This document shows, piece by piece, positions 63,697 through 64,000 of a stretch of 64,000 bases of DNA (the first letter of the stretch is position 1; the number at the start of each line of letters is the position of its first letter). The stretch is from SAR324 cluster bacterium REDSEA-S27_B3. GTDB lineage: Bacteria; SAR324; NAC60-12. The position numbers and the translations under genes were made by a program. The stretch is taken from assembly GCA_001627865.1 (NCBI GenBank), contig LUQO01000004.1, forward strand, positions 158,816 through 222,815, in the 5' to 3' direction. Under the pieces are notes generated by a model. It did not search any database and was not told the DNA's origin. It was given only the letters and a program-made list of their open reading frames with translations.

Positions 63697-64000
63697 ATGA
63701 AAACATTAAAGGGACCTGCTATTTTTTTAGCTCAATTCGCCGCAGACGAAAAACCATACAACAACATGAAGTCAATAGCAGAATGGTCTGTTTCATTGGG
63801 ATTTGAGGGAATTCAAATTCCTTCCTGGGAAACTAAACTGTTTGATCTGGACCAGGCTGCAGAATGCAAGGGGTATTGTGATGATTTGTCGGGTATGCTA
63901 AAGGACATTGGGCTAAGCATTACCGAACTTTCTACTCATCTTCAAGGACAACTGGTTGCTGTTCATCCAGCTTATGATCAAATGTTCGATGGATTTGCTC
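63697..64000 (+). CDS. Sugar phosphate isomerase/epimerase (partial, runs off the window)
   Basis: The first 101 codons of a TIM-barrel (xylose-isomerase-like) protein. AGGAGAG stands before the ATG. The start MKTLKGPAIFLAQFAADEKP leads to WSVSLGFEGIQIPSW, and then SITELSTHLQGQLVAVHPAY, where such enzymes place metal and substrate residues. It belongs to the sugar cluster. The product cannot be specified from a third of the protein. Confidence 0.8.
   Translation, partial: MKTLKGPAIFLAQFAADEKPYNNMKSIAEWSVSLGFEGIQIPSWETKLFDLDQAAECKGYCDDLSGMLKDIGLSITELSTHLQGQLVAVHPAYDQMFDGFA

Overview
The window looks like part of the chromosome of a Gram-negative, diderm bacterium with mostly AT-rich DNA. Supporting signs are lipoproteins with lipoboxes, an outer-membrane barrel-like protein, a Tat-exported binding protein, a TRAP transporter binding protein, RecB, CyaY/frataxin, Bpt-type aminoacyl-tRNA-protein transferase and a pitrilysin-like M16 protease. 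The gene mix would fit a deltaproteobacterial or SAR324-like marine lineage. That placement is inference only, because there is no rRNA here to test it.

Layout. 0-1.3 kb: a TRAP substrate-binding protein gene (minus strand, visibly more GC-rich than its surroundings) with a good promoter and a palindromic operator. 1.4-1.65 kb: tRNA-Arg(UCG) and tRNA-His(GUG). 1.7-24 kb: core genes, mostly singletons: thiolase, PAS histidine kinase, recB, enoyl-CoA hydratase/isomerase, recN, clpP, topA, an MBL hydrolase, ogt, a short ftsZ, bpt, moaC, cyaY, a truncated HAD gene and an M16 protease, followed by unknowns. 24.3-33.9 kb: a tight plus-strand run of five genes: 2-hydroxyacid dehydrogenase, lipoprotein, TPR lipoprotein, a 1531-residue all-in-one acetyl-CoA carboxylase, and a polyprenyl diphosphate synthase. 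34-36 kb: a lone receiver domain, a divergent TrpC-like protein and two tandem paralogous mini-proteins of 57 and 52 residues. 36.2-41.6 kb: a minus-strand operon pheT-dgkA-moaD plus a large MBL/cyclic-nucleotide-binding-domain fusion. 41.76-44.03 kb: a mosaic segment (very AT-rich phosphatase plus an MFS transporter) bounded by 18/20-identical direct repeats. 44-51.6 kb: small unknown genes, an AlkA-type glycosylase, an outer-membrane protein, an ECF sigma/zinc anti-sigma pair, a VTT membrane protein and a Ser/Thr/Asn-rich lipoprotein.

51.7-64 kb is a catabolic and transport region. A fuconolactonase-like amidohydrolase, FucU-type mutarotase, SDR resembling L-fucose dehydrogenase, FGGY kinase, DeoR regulator, BtpA/SgcQ protein, M29-type protein, sugar ABC binding protein with two permeases, and an SDR closely resembling 2-keto-3-deoxy-L-fuconate dehydrogenase all lie on the plus strand. 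At the right edge is a truncated sugar-phosphate isomerase/epimerase. Together these suggest a non-phosphorylating L-fucose (or related sugar) pathway: mutarotation, oxidation to the lactone, lactone hydrolysis, dehydration by an enzyme not in the window, then oxidation of the 2-keto-3-deoxy acid. The deoR promoter carries a perfect palindrome between its -35 and -10 boxes, consistent with autoregulation.

The most unusual items are the CT-CT-BC-BCCP carboxylase fusion, the tandem DSDF mini-proteins, the FtsZ that stops at the end of the GTPase fold, the MBL-cNMP fusion and the repeat-bounded mosaic island. Several small membrane-protein genes (31, 45 and 59 residues) were found by reading intergenic DNA.
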